DNA of 35,519 bases from Clostridiaceae bacterium. GTDB taxonomy: Bacteria; Bacillota; Clostridia; Saccharofermentanales; Saccharofermentanaceae. Each line of letters starts with the position of its first letter. The stretch's first letter is position 1. The stretch spans positions 1 to 35,519 of the forward strand of contig JAAYBI010000029.1 of NCBI GenBank assembly GCA_012718915.1. Direction: 5' to 3'. The notes under the pieces were generated by a model. The model did not search any database, was not told the DNA's origin, and saw nothing but the letters and a program-made list of their open reading frames with translations. Both the position numbers and the translations under genes were made by a program. Below are positions 10,536 through 22,279 of the stretch, one piece after another.

Positions 10536-11276
10536 ATGAGCAAGTATTCTCTAAAAATCTGTCATTTGTATCCGGATTTGCTGAATCTCTACGGAGATCG
10601 GGGCAATATTTTGGCACTGTCATACCGAGCCGGACTTCGAGACATTGATACGGAAATAGTAGCCCTCAGTATGGGGCAATCTTTCGAAAAGGATCAATAT
10701 GATATCGTCTTTTTTGGCGGAGGCCAGGATGCGGAACAAAAAATGATTCGAAGAGATTTAGTCACCGTCAAAGGAGAAGCGGTCAAAGAGGCGGTTGAAG
10801 AGGGGATGGTGTTCTTGTGCATTTGTGGCGGCTATCAGATGATGGGTCACTACTATCAAGAGCAGGATGGCGAAAAAATTGATTGTCTTGGAGCGTTGAA
10901 CGTATATACCGAGGCGAGAAAACAACGCTTTATCGGCAATACAGAGTATCGCTGTGAGCTACCCATCAATGATCCGATCATTTACGGATTTGAAAATCAC
11001 AGCGGAAGGACATATTTGGGAGATAATGTCCGGCCGCTTGCAAAAGTAGTGTACGGAAAAGGCAACAACGGCGAGGACGGGACCGAAGGTGCCGTCTATA
11101 AAAACGTTATCGCATCCTATTCTCACGGAAGCCTCTTACCTAAGAACCCCGAATTATGTGACTATATTCTGACGCTTGCGCTCAAGCGTAGATTCGGCGA
11201 AGACTTTACGCTTAAGCCGGCAGACAACCAGTTTGAAGAAATTGCAAGAAAAGAGTTCGATTCTTGCAAAAAGTAG
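10536..11276 (+). CDS. gatD: GatD, lipid II isoglutaminyl synthase glutamine amidotransferase subunit
   Basis: Class I glutaminase partner of MurT. The nucleophile is Cys97 in FLCICGGYQMMG, and His197 in SYSHGSLLPKNPE is the expected catalytic His; the family lacks the usual Glu of the triad. The protein is 246 residues from the ATG at 10536, which has GGAGGTGA 5 nt upstream, overlapping the murT stop. The 3' end of this gene (11242-11269) carries the palindrome that I interpret as the glnA operator, so the coding sequence and a regulatory site share the same bases. Confidence 0.93.
   Translation: MSKYSLKICHLYPDLLNLYGDRGNILALSYRAGLRDIDTEIVALSMGQSFEKDQYDIVFFGGGQDAEQKMIRRDLVTVKGEAVKEAVEEGMVFLCICGGYQMMGHYYQEQDGEKIDCLGALNVYTEARKQRFIGNTEYRCELPINDPIIYGFENHSGRTYLGDNVRPLAKVVYGKGNNGEDGTEGAVYKNVIASYSHGSLLPKNPELCDYILTLALKRRFGEDFTLKPADNQFEEIARKEFDSCKK
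11242..11269. promoter_or_regulatory. Inverted repeat upstream of glnA (nitrogen-box site 1)
   Basis: TTGCAAGAA (11242-11250) and TTCTTGCAA (11261-11269) form a perfect 9-bp inverted repeat. The core is TGCAAG-N14-CTTGCA, ending 8 bp before the -35 of glnA. The same motif with the same 14-bp centre recurs before amt, purA and gltB. It lies inside the gatD 3' end. Confidence 0.75.
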
Positions 11277-11306
11277 TTGACAAGTAATACATTCTGCGGT
11301 TAAAAT
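11277..11306 (+). promoter_or_regulatory. glnA promoter
   Basis: Perfect -35 TTGACA (11277-11282) and -10 TAAAAT (11301-11306, 18-bp spacer; TTAAAA at 17 bp). Transcription should start near 11311-11314, giving a leader of about 110 nt before the glnA start codon. Confidence 0.8.
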
Positions 11307-11322
11307 GACAACGACCGATGGA

Positions 11323-11356
11323 GGAGATGGGGAAGACCTGTCTCCTTTTGTTATTT
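11323..11356 (+). terminator. Leader terminator (putative attenuator) of glnA
   Basis: GGAGATGGG (11323-11331) pairs along 9 bp (two G-U) with CCTGTCTCC (11337-11345) around a 5-nt loop, followed by TTTTGTTATTT. It lies between the glnA promoter and start codon, about 10 nt into the transcript. It may attenuate glnA and also stop readthrough from carA-murT-gatD. Confidence 0.7.
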
Positions 11357-11385
11357 CGGAAAAGTAACAAGATAACAAGCGGAAG

Positions 11386-11401
11386 GGTCGAACCAACGAC
11401 C
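11386..11401 (+). promoter_or_regulatory. Second glnA leader hairpin near the ribosome-binding site
   Basis: GGTCG (11386-11390), a six-base loop AACCAA, and CGACC (11397-11401) form a perfect 5-bp hairpin 10 nt before AAGGAGG. The same CGACC, inside a 10-base direct repeat CAACGACCGA, also occurs at the transcript 5' end (11309-11318), so GGTCG has two possible partners. This could be a switch between two folds. Confidence 0.45.
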
Positions 11402-11422
11402 GAGGAATTCAAGGAGGACATT

Positions 11423-12754
11423 ATGGCTAAGTATACGCGACAAGATATTCTGGACATCGTAGAGAAAGAGGATGTGCGCTTTATTCGACTTCAGTTTACG
11501 GATATTTTCGGCATGCTCAAGAATGTAGCAATCACCCCGAGTCAGTTGGAGAAGGCTCTGAGTAACGAGTGTATGTTTGATGGATCGTCAATCGACGGCT
11601 TTGCTCGCATTCAGGAATCAGACATGTATCTTTATCCGGATTTGGATTCTTTCGTCATTTTCCCTTGGCGTCCGCAGATCGGCAAAGTAGCTCGACTGAT
11701 CTGTGATGTATACACACCGGAAGGCAAGCCGTTCGTCGGTGATCCTCGCTATGCGCTGAAGCGTGTATTGGCTGAAGCAGAAGCCATGGGATACTCCTTC
11801 AACGTCGGACCGGAGCTGGAATTCTTTTTGTTCCATTATGACGAAGACGGCAAACCGACAACATTTGCACATGATCAGGGCGGTTACTTTGATCTCGAGC
11901 CGATCGGACAAGGCGAAGATATTCGCAGAGAGATTACTTTTGCGCTCGAGCAAATGGGATTTGAAATTGAAGCCACGCACCACGAAGTGGCTCAGGCGCA
12001 ACATGAGATTGACTTCAAGTTCGGAGATGCACTACGCATTGCGGACGATATCATGACCTTCAAATTGACGGTTCGTTCGATCGCTAAGAAGTACGGGATG
12101 CACGCCACCTTTATGCCTAAGCCGATTTTCGGTATCAATGGTTCAGGAATGCACACCAATATGTCCCTTATGAAGGACGGCAAGAACGCATTCTATGACC
12201 CGGATTCGGAGCTCGGTCTTTCTGAGACGGCGATGCAATTTATCGCAGGCTTGCTCAAGAATATCAAGGGATTCACCGCTATCAGCAATCCTCTGGTCAA
12301 TTCCTATAAGCGATTGGTTCCCGGATATGAAGCGCCATGTTATCTGGCGTGGTCAGCGGCTAACCGCTCTGCCTTGATTCGTATTCCGGCAACTCGCGGC
12401 AAGGGGACCCGTGTGGAGCTTCGCTGTCCGGACCCGGCATGTAACCCTTACCTTTCTCTGGCCATGTGTTTGGCGGCCGGCTTGGACGGTATTAAGAATA
12501 AGATGACACCGCCTAAGCAAGTCGTCAGCTCCATTTTTGAAATGACTGCCGAAGAAAGAAAAGAACATGAGATTGACAATCTTCCGGGCAGCTTGGAAGA
12601 AGCCATTGTATATCTTGAAAAGAACGATTTGGCCAAAGAGGTTCTCGGCGATCACATTTACGGCAAGTATATTGAAGCCAAGAAAAAGGAATGGGATGAG
12701 TACCGGATGCGCATCAGCCAATGGGAATTAGACTCGTATCTCTTAAAGTATTAA
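11423..12754 (+). CDS. glnA: Glutamine synthetase type I (GSI-alpha-like)
   Basis: Makes glutamine from glutamate, ammonia and ATP as a dodecamer. The ATG at 11423 with AAGGAGG gives 443 residues, the length of GSI-alpha enzymes such as B. subtilis GlnA, without the adenylylation insert of GSI-beta. Motifs include [18 protein letters not shown], the ATP-site region [17 protein letters not shown], and [25 protein letters not shown]. The frame is open further upstream, but that part is the leader RNA. Control is probably by the palindrome at 11242-11269 and the leader terminator, and the next gene is an ANTAR antiterminator. Confidence 0.96.
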   Translation: MAKYTRQDILDIVEKEDVRFIRLQFTDIFGMLKNVAITPSQLEKALSNECMFDGSSIDGFARIQESDMYLYPDLDSFVIFPWRPQIGKVARLICDVYTPEGKPFVGDPRYALKRVLAEAEAMGYSFNVGPELEFFLFHYDEDGKPTTFAHDQGGYFDLEPIGQGEDIRREITFALEQMGFEIEATHHEVAQAQHEIDFKFGDALRIADDIMTFKLTVRSIAKKYGMHATFMPKPIFGINGSGMHTNMSLMKDGKNAFYDPDSELGLSETAMQFIAGLLKNIKGFTAISNPLVNSYKRLVPGYEAPCYLAWSAANRSALIRIPATRGKGTRVELRCPDPACNPYLSLAMCLAAGLDGIKNKMTPPKQVVSSIFEMTAEERKEHEIDNLPGSLEEAIVYLEKNDLAKEVLGDHIYGKYIEAKKKEWDEYRMRISQWELDSYLLKY

Positions 12755-12788
12755 TGCCACGGACATTCGTGTTTTTCCGGATTGCCAT

Positions 12789-12829
12789 CGAGTCGGCCTT
12801 AGCGCAGATAGTGTGTTTGGGCCGACTCG
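12789..12829 (+). other. Strong hairpin between glnA and nitR
   Basis: CGAGTCGGCC (12789-12798) and GGCCGACTCG (12820-12829) form a perfect 10-bp stem with a 21-nt loop. No T-run follows, so it should not terminate; it may stabilise the glnA mRNA or set the glnA:nitR ratio by processing. Confidence 0.6.
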
Positions 12830-12881
12830 GGTGAACGGAACCGACCGGAAAGTTGCATCGGACAAGGATGGGAGGCAGCAG

Positions 12882-13487
12882 ATGAGAGGCGTCATTATTG
12901 GATTTTCTGATCAACAGATGGCATCAAAAATTCGGGACATCATGATTCGTAACGGAATCAATGTTCGCGGCATCGCACACAGTGGTTCCGCATTGCTTCG
13001 CCTCACGCTGCTCGAAGACGGTGGAGGGTTGGTCGTCTGCGGTTCTGAGCTTAAGGACATGACCGCTTATCAGCTATTTTCTCAACTTTCTGAGGATTTT
13101 GACGTACTTGTGTTGGCGGCGATTCCGCCAACCGGATTTTTCCCGGAGGAAGCATCCGGACTATTCTTTTTGAGTGCTCCGATATTTTCGGAAGAATTAG
13201 CGTTTTACTCGAAAACGCTGTTAGATACGAGACAAATGCCGATGGCGACATATAAGCGGGAGAGTCGAAGGAAGAAAGATGTTTTCGACCAGAAAACACT
13301 AAGAAGTCCTGAAGAGACCCGGGATATTCAGATGGCCAAAATGGTACTGATTGAGAGGCGCCATTTTTCGGAGGAAGAGGCTCATCGATATCTTCAAAAA
13401 GAGAGTATGCAGCGCGGATTGAGAATGGCTACGCTGGCCAGGCAGATCCTGGACATTGATCAGCAACAGAAGGAGGATGCCGGATGA
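12882..13487 (+). CDS. NitR-like ANTAR-domain antiterminator (pseudo-receiver)
   Basis: Predicted RNA-binding antitermination factor of nitrogen genes. Residues 1-110 resemble a response-regulator receiver, but the phosphoacceptor Asp is missing: the beta-3 strand reads LVVCGSELKDM (Cys53-Gly-Ser). Residues about 147-193 (AKMVLIERRHFSEEEAHRYL, then QKESMQRGLRMATLARQILD) match the ANTAR three-helix domain. The start at 12882 is fixed by GGGAGG 6 nt upstream. The position after glnA matches NitR-type proteins described next to glnA in solventogenic clostridia. No promoter is seen in the 127 bp after glnA, so it is likely co-transcribed with it, and its stop overlaps dapF (ATGA). The signal sensed is unknown. 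Confidence 0.85.
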   Translation: MRGVIIGFSDQQMASKIRDIMIRNGINVRGIAHSGSALLRLTLLEDGGGLVVCGSELKDMTAYQLFSQLSEDFDVLVLAAIPPTGFFPEEASGLFFLSAPIFSEELAFYSKTLLDTRQMPMATYKRESRRKKDVFDQKTLRSPEETRDIQMAKMVLIERRHFSEEEAHRYLQKESMQRGLRMATLARQILDIDQQQKEDAG

Positions 13488-14349
13488 CACAGATTGCTTT
13501 CACCAAGATGCACGGTATCGGCAACGATTATATTTATATCGATTGCACGATAAAGAATCCGTTCAGCAAGCAAGAGGTGCAAAGCTTTGCACGTCGTTAC
13601 GGTGATCGTCATTGCGGCATCGGGTCAGACGGCGTAATTTTAATTAAGAATTCGCGAAAAGCGGATTTCTTCATGGAGATGTATAACGCCGATGGTTCGC
13701 AAGGCAAAATGTGTGGTAATGGGATTCGATGCCTGGCGGCATTTGTCCATGCAAAAAAACTAACGGATAAAACAGAACTCGAAATAGAAACTCTTTCGGG
13801 AATTAAACATATTCAGCTCGAAAAAATTAAGGGGCATCTATATGTTGCGACGGTGAATATGGGCAAACCTTCATTTCGAACAGGAGACATTCCGGTGCTT
13901 TGGAGTGACGATATCATGCTCAACGAAGCGGTAGCAATTGGTGGGGCGCTTTATAATGTTACGGCAGTATCGATGGGTAATCCGCATGCGGTTATTTTCA
14001 CAAGGGATGTACTCACAATGGATATTGAGCCAACCGGCACATTGATGGAGAAGCATCGTCTTTTTCCGGAAGGCGTTAATGTTGAATTTGCGGAGATCAT
14101 TTCGCGCGGTCGCATTCGCATGCGCGTATGGGAGAGAGGCTCTCAAGAAACAATGGCGTGCGGAACCGGTGCCTGTGCCGCGGTCGCGGCGGCGGTGGAG
14201 AACGGGCTTGCGGATCGTAAGGTCACGGTTGAGCTGAATCGCGGAGAACTGTCGATTCATTGGGACCGCGATAGTGGCGACATTATTATGGTCGGGCCGG
14301 CTGAGATTGTCTATGAGGGCGTTGTCAATTTCCATAACAAGGAGACGGT

Positions 14350-14353
<4 letters not shown>
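13484..14353 (+). CDS. dapF: Diaminopimelate epimerase
   Basis: Converts LL- to meso-diaminopimelate for lysine and peptidoglycan. The two catalytic cysteines are in MCGNGIRC (Cys77) and MACGTGACA (Cys226), and the N-terminus FTKMHGIGNDYIYID is canonical. It is 289 residues. It overlaps the upstream ANTAR gene by 4 bp and the downstream dapL by 4 bp (ATGA both times), so it is translated from one polycistronic mRNA. Pairing with DapL completes the tetrahydrodipicolinate to meso-DAP route. Confidence 0.96.
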
Positions 14354-17287
<2,934 letters not shown>

Positions 17288-17383
17288 CAAGAAAACAGAA
17301 ATAGTCAGAATGAATGAATAGGTTAATATAGTTGCAATAAATGTTCGAATATTTACATATATAAGCAGATTTTTTCACACATA

Positions 17384-17409
17384 TGAAAGTGCTTGAATAA
17401 GAACTTGCA
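17384..17409. promoter_or_regulatory. Inverted repeat at the gltB promoter (nitrogen-box site 2)
   Basis: TGAAAG-N14-CTTGCA (17384-17389 and 17404-17409), one mismatch from the motif at glnA and amt, with the same 14-bp centre. Here it overlaps the -35 (17393-17398), unlike the other three sites. A protein bound here would be expected to block RNA polymerase, or to replace -35 contacts. Confidence 0.55.
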
Positions 17410-17421
17410 AAATGATATAAT
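17393..17421 (+). promoter_or_regulatory. gltBD promoter
   Basis: TTGAAT (17393-17398), 17-bp spacer, TATAAT (17416-17421). The leader to the gltB start is about 138 nt and contains several hairpins. Confidence 0.78.
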
Positions 17422-17446
17422 TCAGATGTTGTATGACACCACCCTT

Positions 17447-17474
17447 GCCGACGAAGTTCGTTAGCCGGGTCGGC
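17447..17474 (+). promoter_or_regulatory. Upstream hairpin of the gltB leader
   Basis: GCCGAC (17447-17452) pairs with GTCGGC (17469-17474) around a 16-nt loop. It lies about 10 nt upstream of the leader terminator and may be the first element of an antitermination fold. Confidence 0.4.
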
Positions 17475-17484
17475 TCGGATTCTC

Positions 17485-17522
17485 GCTCGGCGCTTCAATG
17501 ATGAATCGCTCGGGCATTTTTT
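17485..17522 (+). terminator. Leader terminator (putative attenuator) of gltB with A1/G4 hexaloop
   Basis: Arm 17485-17496 (GCTCGGCGCTTC) pairs imperfectly with 17503-17515 (GAATCGCTCGGGC), followed by A and six T. The loop AATGAT (17497-17502) is six bases with A at position 1 and G at position 4, the loop pattern recognised by ANTAR proteins. It sits between the gltB promoter and start codon. Pairing has a bulge and a mismatch, so the exact fold needs computing. Confidence 0.6.
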
Positions 17523-17565
17523 GTTTTCGGGCCCATTCTTTTTATCATACACGAGGAGGCGTAGG

Positions 17566-20500
17566 ATGAGAGTTTACAGGAACACAATGCCCGAGGCACA
17601 AGGACTATATTCACCGGATAATGAGCACGATGCTTGCGGAATCGGCTTTGTAGTAGATATAAAAGGGCGCAAGTCGCATTCGATCGTCCGCCAGGGCTTG
17701 ACAATATTGGCAAATCTGGCACACCGCGGCGGTGCCGGCAGCGAAGAGAATACCGGAGACGGAGCAGGCATACTGCTTCAGATTCCGGATCGATTTTTTC
17801 GAAAAGCACTCGGGCAGCGCGTGTTGCCGCCGGTCGGGCAATATGCGGTGGGCATGGTATTTATGCCGATAATCCCCCAAAACCGTGAGGCTTGCCGGGA
17901 TCTGATTGAAAAGAATATCAAAGCCGCCGGACTGGAGACCATTTGTTGGCGTGACGTCTCGGTTAACGAGACTATTCTTGGGGCGAAGGCTCGGGATTGT
18001 CGGCCTCACTTTGCGCAGATTTTTATTAAGATTTCGTCTTTGGCTTCGGGTTCTTCTGGTTTTTCCGACTCGGTGGCCCCGGATGATTTGGCCACTTCTT
18101 TTTCGGAAGCTTCCGAGACGAATCTGGTTCGTTGTCTGTATCGTGCGCGCAAGCTTTGCGAGCGACAAGAAGATGATTTTGAGTCGAGATATCAAGAGGG
18201 TTTCTATTTTGCAAGTTTTTCGAATCGAACCATCGTTTATAAGGGCATGTTGACTGCGGAGCAGATGGATGCATTTTATATGGACTTGGCGGACCTTGAT
18301 TTTGAATCCGGAATCGCGCTGGTTCATTCTCGATACAGCACCAACACGTTTCCGAGCTGGGAGCGTGCTCATCCGTATCGCTTTTTGATTCACAATGGCG
18401 AAATCAACACCTTGCGCGGCAATGTCAATTCAATGCGAGCCCGTGAGTCGCATATTCGTACAGAGGCTTTCGGTCGTAAGGTTGATGATATTTTTCCAAT
18501 CATTAATCCGGACGGCAGCGACTCGGCAATGTTCGATAATGCCCTGGAGTTCTTGTTGTTGTCGGGGCGTTCGCTGGAACATGCGGCACTGATGATGGTT
18601 CCGGAGCCGTGGTATTATCACGAAGAAATGAGTGACGCGAAAAAGGCGTTTTACGAATACCACAGCATGATTATGGAGCCGTGGGACGGGCCGGCGGCAA
18701 TGGCATTTACGGACGGACGCAAGGTGTGTGCAATTTTGGATCGTAACGGCCTTCGCCCATCTCGTTATACGGTGACCAAGGATGGCCGGGTCATTTTGTC
18801 CTCGGAGACCGGTGTGTTGGATATACCCAATGATCAGATTGTGAGACGCGAGCGACTCCGACCCGGTCGCGTCTTGCTGATAGATACCGAAAAGGGCGTC
18901 ATCATCGAAGACGAAGAGATCAAAGAGCGTCTTTCCTCGGCGCAGCCCTATCGCGAATGGCTTGACGCGCACACGGTCTCTCTGGAAGACTTACCTTGCG
19001 ATGCATGTGCCGAATCGAAAAAAAACATGTTCTTAAGACCGATCAATCTGAGACCCGATGGTGAACTCGAAAAAGCACCGCTCCAAAAGCTCCAAAAAGC
19101 ATTCGGCTACACCTATGAAGATTTACGCACGACCTTGGTTCCGATGGCCAAGGAGGGCATTGACCCGCTTGGGGCGATGGGTGTAGATACGCCGATTGCC
19201 GTATTATCCGAGCAACCGCAACTCCTTTATAACTATTTTAAGCAATTATTTGCTCAGGTCACTAACCCGCCGATTGATGCGCTTCGAGAAAAAATCGTTG
19301 TTATGAGCCGTCTGGCATTGGGCGCCGAAGGCGATCTGATGAACCCGAAGCCGACAGATTGTCGCAAAATTATTCTTGACCATCCGATTCTCAGACAACG
19401 CGACATGGAAGCGATCAAGTCATTGGTCTGTGATTTCAAATCGGCGACGCTTTCGATTTTATATCCGGCCGGCGGCGACGGCGAAGTATTGAAAACTCAT
19501 CTGGATCGCCTTTGCCTGGCGGCTGAACGCGCCTTGAATGCGGGTGCTAATGTCATTGTTCTCTCGGATCTGGGTGTCAGCGAGAAAAAAGCCGCGATAC
19601 CGGCGCTTTTGGCGGTATCAGCGCTTCATCAACACATGACGCGTGAACGTCGGCGAAAGGATTTTTCGTTGGTCATCGAATCCGGCGAGCCTCGTGAAGT
19701 GCATCACTTTTGCTTGTTGGTTGCGTTCGGAGCATCGGCGGTCTATCCGTATCTGGCTTTTGAGAGCATCAGACATGAGACTGAAACCGGATTTTTGGAT
19801 CTTCCATATGAAAAAGCTGAATACAACTACATCTCCGCAGCGGTTAAGGGCATGATCAAAGTTCTCTCGAAGATGGGTATTTCGACGATTCAGAGCTACA
19901 AGGGTTCACAGATTTTCGAGGCGATCGGCATCGGCAAAGAGGTGATGGAACAGTATTTCACCTCGACACCAAGTCGAATCGGCGGCATCGGACTCGCGGA
20001 GATTGCAAGAGAGACCGGCATGCGACACGATAGTGCGTTTGCGGTAAACAATCCGGATCCCGAGCTGGATGTCGGAGGTCAATTTCAATGGCGCAGTGAC
20101 GGTGAAGTGCACATGTATAACCCGATGACCGTTCAAATGCTTCAACGCGCCGTACGAAGCGGTAATTACGAATTATATAAAGCATACAGTCGTGAGATGA
20201 ATGACGATACGCAAAAGGCGTGCACGATTCGCGGCTTGCTTCGATTTGCGCCGAGCAGACATGCGATTCCCATTGAAGAAGTCGAGCCGGTCGAGTCTAT
20301 TGTTCGTCGCTTCAAGACCGGAGCGATGTCTTATGGCTCTATCAGCAAGGAAGCACACGAGGCCTTGGCGGTAGCCATGAACCGCTTGGGCGGCAAGAGC
20401 AACACCGGTGAGGGCGGAGAAGACCCCGAGCGTTTCGCGGTCATGCCGAATGGCGATTCAGCCAACAGCGCAATCAAGCAAATTGCGTCCGGCCGATTCG

Positions 20501-22266
20501 GCGTCACGTCTCACTATCTTGTTAATGCCAGAGAACTCCAAATTAAAATGGCACAGGGCGCAAAGCCCGGTGAGGGCGGACAGTTACCCGGCAGGAAAGT
20601 ATATCCGTGGGTTGCAAAAACCCGCCACAGCACACCGGGAGTCGGACTGATATCCCCGCCGCCGCACCACGATATTTACTCCATCGAAGATCTGGCCGAA
20701 TTGATTTTCGATCTGAAAAATGCCAACAAATATGCACGAGTCAGTGTCAAACTGGTCTCGGAAGTCGGTGTCGGAACCGTTGCCGCCGGTGTAGCCAAAG
20801 GCCGTGCGGATGTCGTTTTAATCAGCGGTTATGACGGCGGAACCGGAGCGTCGCCGCGCACCAGCATCAAGCACGCAGGTCTTCCTTGGGAACTCGGTTT
20901 GGCCGAGACCCATCAAACCCTGATTCTCAATGACCTGAGAAGTCGCATTGTCGTCGAAACCGACGGCAAGCTGATGACCGGTCGTGACGTTGCCGTCGCT
21001 GCGCTCCTCGGCGCAGAGGAATTCGGATTTGCTACCGCGCCGCTGGTCGCACTCGGGTGCGTCATGATGCGGGTCTGTAACCTGGACACATGCCCGGTCG
21101 GCGTCGCAACTCAGAATCCGGCACTTCGTGCAAAATTTGCCGGAAAGCCCGAACACGTCGTCAATTTCATGCGGTTTGTCGCACAAGACCTTCGCGAAAT
21201 CATGGCAGAGCTCGGTGTCAGAACCATCAATGAAATGGTTGGAAGAACAGATCTTCTGGTTCCTGACCGAGCGATGGAGTTCTGGAAAACGCGTCAAATT
21301 GACGTATCGTCGCTCTTGTATCGGCCAGGATGCGGACCGATTGAGGCAAAGTTCTGCACGGAAAAACAGGATCACAAACTCGAACAGACGATGGATCACC
21401 GCATACTGATACCCCTTTGTGAAAAAGCCATCGCTGAGGGCAAGCCCGTAGAAGCCTCTTTGGCGATTCGAAATGTTAACCGCGTCGTCGGGACACAGCT
21501 CGGATCCATGATTACATCACGTTATGGCGAAAAAGGCCTTCCCGAAGATACCATACGTCTGACTTTCACCGGATCTGCCGGGCAAAGCTTTGGCGCCTTT
21601 ATACCTAAGGGACTAAGTATGACTCTGATGGGTGACGCCAACGACTATCTGGGAAAAGGTCTGTCCGGAGGCAAGATAGTCGTTCGCGACCGTGGCGGTG
21701 CCGGATTTGATGTCAGTGCAAATATTTCGGTTGGAAATACCGTGCTATACGGAGCAACATCCGGCGAAGTCTACATCCGCGGTGTGGCCGGTGAGCGTTT
21801 TGCCGTGCGCAACAGCGGAGCAACCGCGGTGGTGGAGGGCTGTGGCGATCATGGATGTGAGTACATGACCGGCGGAAAAGTATTGGTTCTCGGAGAGACC
21901 GGCAGAAACTTCGCGGCCGGCATGTCCGGCGGCGTCGCATACGTGCTGCGCAGAGAAGGGCTTTTCGAGAAGCGCTGTAACACCGAAATGGTCTCCTTGT
22001 ATCCGTTAACGGATGAGAATGAAATCAGAGAGGTCCGCACGCTTTTGGAAAAGCACGTTAAATATACCGATAGCACATTTGCTGCAGAGATACTTGAAAA
22101 TTTCGAAGCATATCTTCCGGATTTCGTGAAGATAATGCCCAAAGATTACGAGCGCATGCTCAATTCGGTCAAAGAAGTGGAAGCTCAAGGCCTTTCCGGT
22201 GAAGAGGCCCTGATGGCGGCCTTTGAAGCCAATTACAAAGACGTCGCACGCGTTACCGGCAGTTGA
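17566..22266 (+). CDS. gltB: Glutamate synthase large (alpha) subunit
   Basis: Converts glutamine plus 2-oxoglutarate to two glutamates. From the ATG at 17566 (GAGGAGG) the protein is 1566 residues. Cys24 in [11 protein letters not shown] is the Ntn-amidotransferase nucleophile, so a 23-residue propeptide should be removed. Motifs of the FMN-binding synthase domain include [16 protein letters not shown] and the [13 protein letters not shown] loop. Three cysteines for the [3Fe-4S] cluster are C1165, C1171 and C1176 ([16 protein letters not shown]). The C-terminal GXGXG-type beta-helix domain is present. gltD follows after 13 bp. A terminator between promoter and start suggests attenuation. Confidence 0.96.
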   Translation: MRVYRNTMPEAQGLYSPDNEHDACGIGFVVDIKGRKSHSIVRQGLTILANLAHRGGAGSEENTGDGAGILLQIPDRFFRKALGQRVLPPVGQYAVGMVFMPIIPQNREACRDLIEKNIKAAGLETICWRDVSVNETILGAKARDCRPHFAQIFIKISSLASGSSGFSDSVAPDDLATSFSEASETNLVRCLYRARKLCERQEDDFESRYQEGFYFASFSNRTIVYKGMLTAEQMDAFYMDLADLDFESGIALVHSRYSTNTFPSWERAHPYRFLIHNGEINTLRGNVNSMRARESHIRTEAFGRKVDDIFPIINPDGSDSAMFDNALEFLLLSGRSLEHAALMMVPEPWYYHEEMSDAKKAFYEYHSMIMEPWDGPAAMAFTDGRKVCAILDRNGLRPSRYTVTKDGRVILSSETGVLDIPNDQIVRRERLRPGRVLLIDTEKGVIIEDEEIKERLSSAQPYREWLDAHTVSLEDLPCDACAESKKNMFLRPINLRPDGELEKAPLQKLQKAFGYTYEDLRTTLVPMAKEGIDPLGAMGVDTPIAVLSEQPQLLYNYFKQLFAQVTNPPIDALREKIVVMSRLALGAEGDLMNPKPTDCRKIILDHPILRQRDMEAIKSLVCDFKSATLSILYPAGGDGEVLKTHLDRLCLAAERALNAGANVIVLSDLGVSEKKAAIPALLAVSALHQHMTRERRRKDFSLVIESGEPREVHHFCLLVAFGASAVYPYLAFESIRHETETGFLDLPYEKAEYNYISAAVKGMIKVLSKMGISTIQSYKGSQIFEAIGIGKEVMEQYFTSTPSRIGGIGLAEIARETGMRHDSAFAVNNPDPELDVGGQFQWRSDGEVHMYNPMTVQMLQRAVRSGNYELYKAYSREMNDDTQKACTIRGLLRFAPSRHAIPIEEVEPVESIVRRFKTGAMSYGSISKEAHEALAVAMNRLGGKSNTGEGGEDPERFAVMPNGDSANSAIKQIASGRFGVTSHYLVNARELQIKMAQGAKPGEGGQLPGRKVYPWVAKTRHSTPGVGLISPPPHHDIYSIEDLAELIFDLKNANKYARVSVKLVSEVGVGTVAAGVAKGRADVVLISGYDGGTGASPRTSIKHAGLPWELGLAETHQTLILNDLRSRIVVETDGKLMTGRDVAVAALLGAEEFGFATAPLVALGCVMMRVCNLDTCPVGVATQNPALRAKFAGKPEHVVNFMRFVAQDLREIMAELGVRTINEMVGRTDLLVPDRAMEFWKTRQIDVSSLLYRPGCGPIEAKFCTEKQDHKLEQTMDHRILIPLCEKAIAEGKPVEASLAIRNVNRVVGTQLGSMITSRYGEKGLPEDTIRLTFTGSAGQSFGAFIPKGLSMTLMGDANDYLGKGLSGGKIVVRDRGGAGFDVSANISVGNTVLYGATSGEVYIRGVAGERFAVRNSGATAVVEGCGDHGCEYMTGGKVLVLGETGRNFAAGMSGGVAYVLRREGLFEKRCNTEMVSLYPLTDENEIREVRTLLEKHVKYTDSTFAAEILENFEAYLPDFVKIMPKDYERMLNSVKEVEAQGLSGEEALMAAFEANYKDVARVTGS

Positions 22267-22279
22267 AGGAGGTGGCAAC

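Noticed and set aside
11306-11422. Glutamine riboswitch in the glnA leader
   Set aside because: I see a short terminator hairpin and a repeat, but not the junction architecture of the known glutamine aptamers, which are described mainly from cyanobacteria and marine metagenomes. An antitermination leader fits better.
11318-11422. Longer GlnA starting at the in-frame ATG at 11318
   Set aside because: The extra 35 residues are encoded by the leader terminator; the ATG at 11423 has a strong AAGGAGG and gives the standard GSI length.
17288-17383. Terminator between pyrG and gltB
   Set aside because: There is a T-run (17370-17375), but I found no stable stem in front of it.
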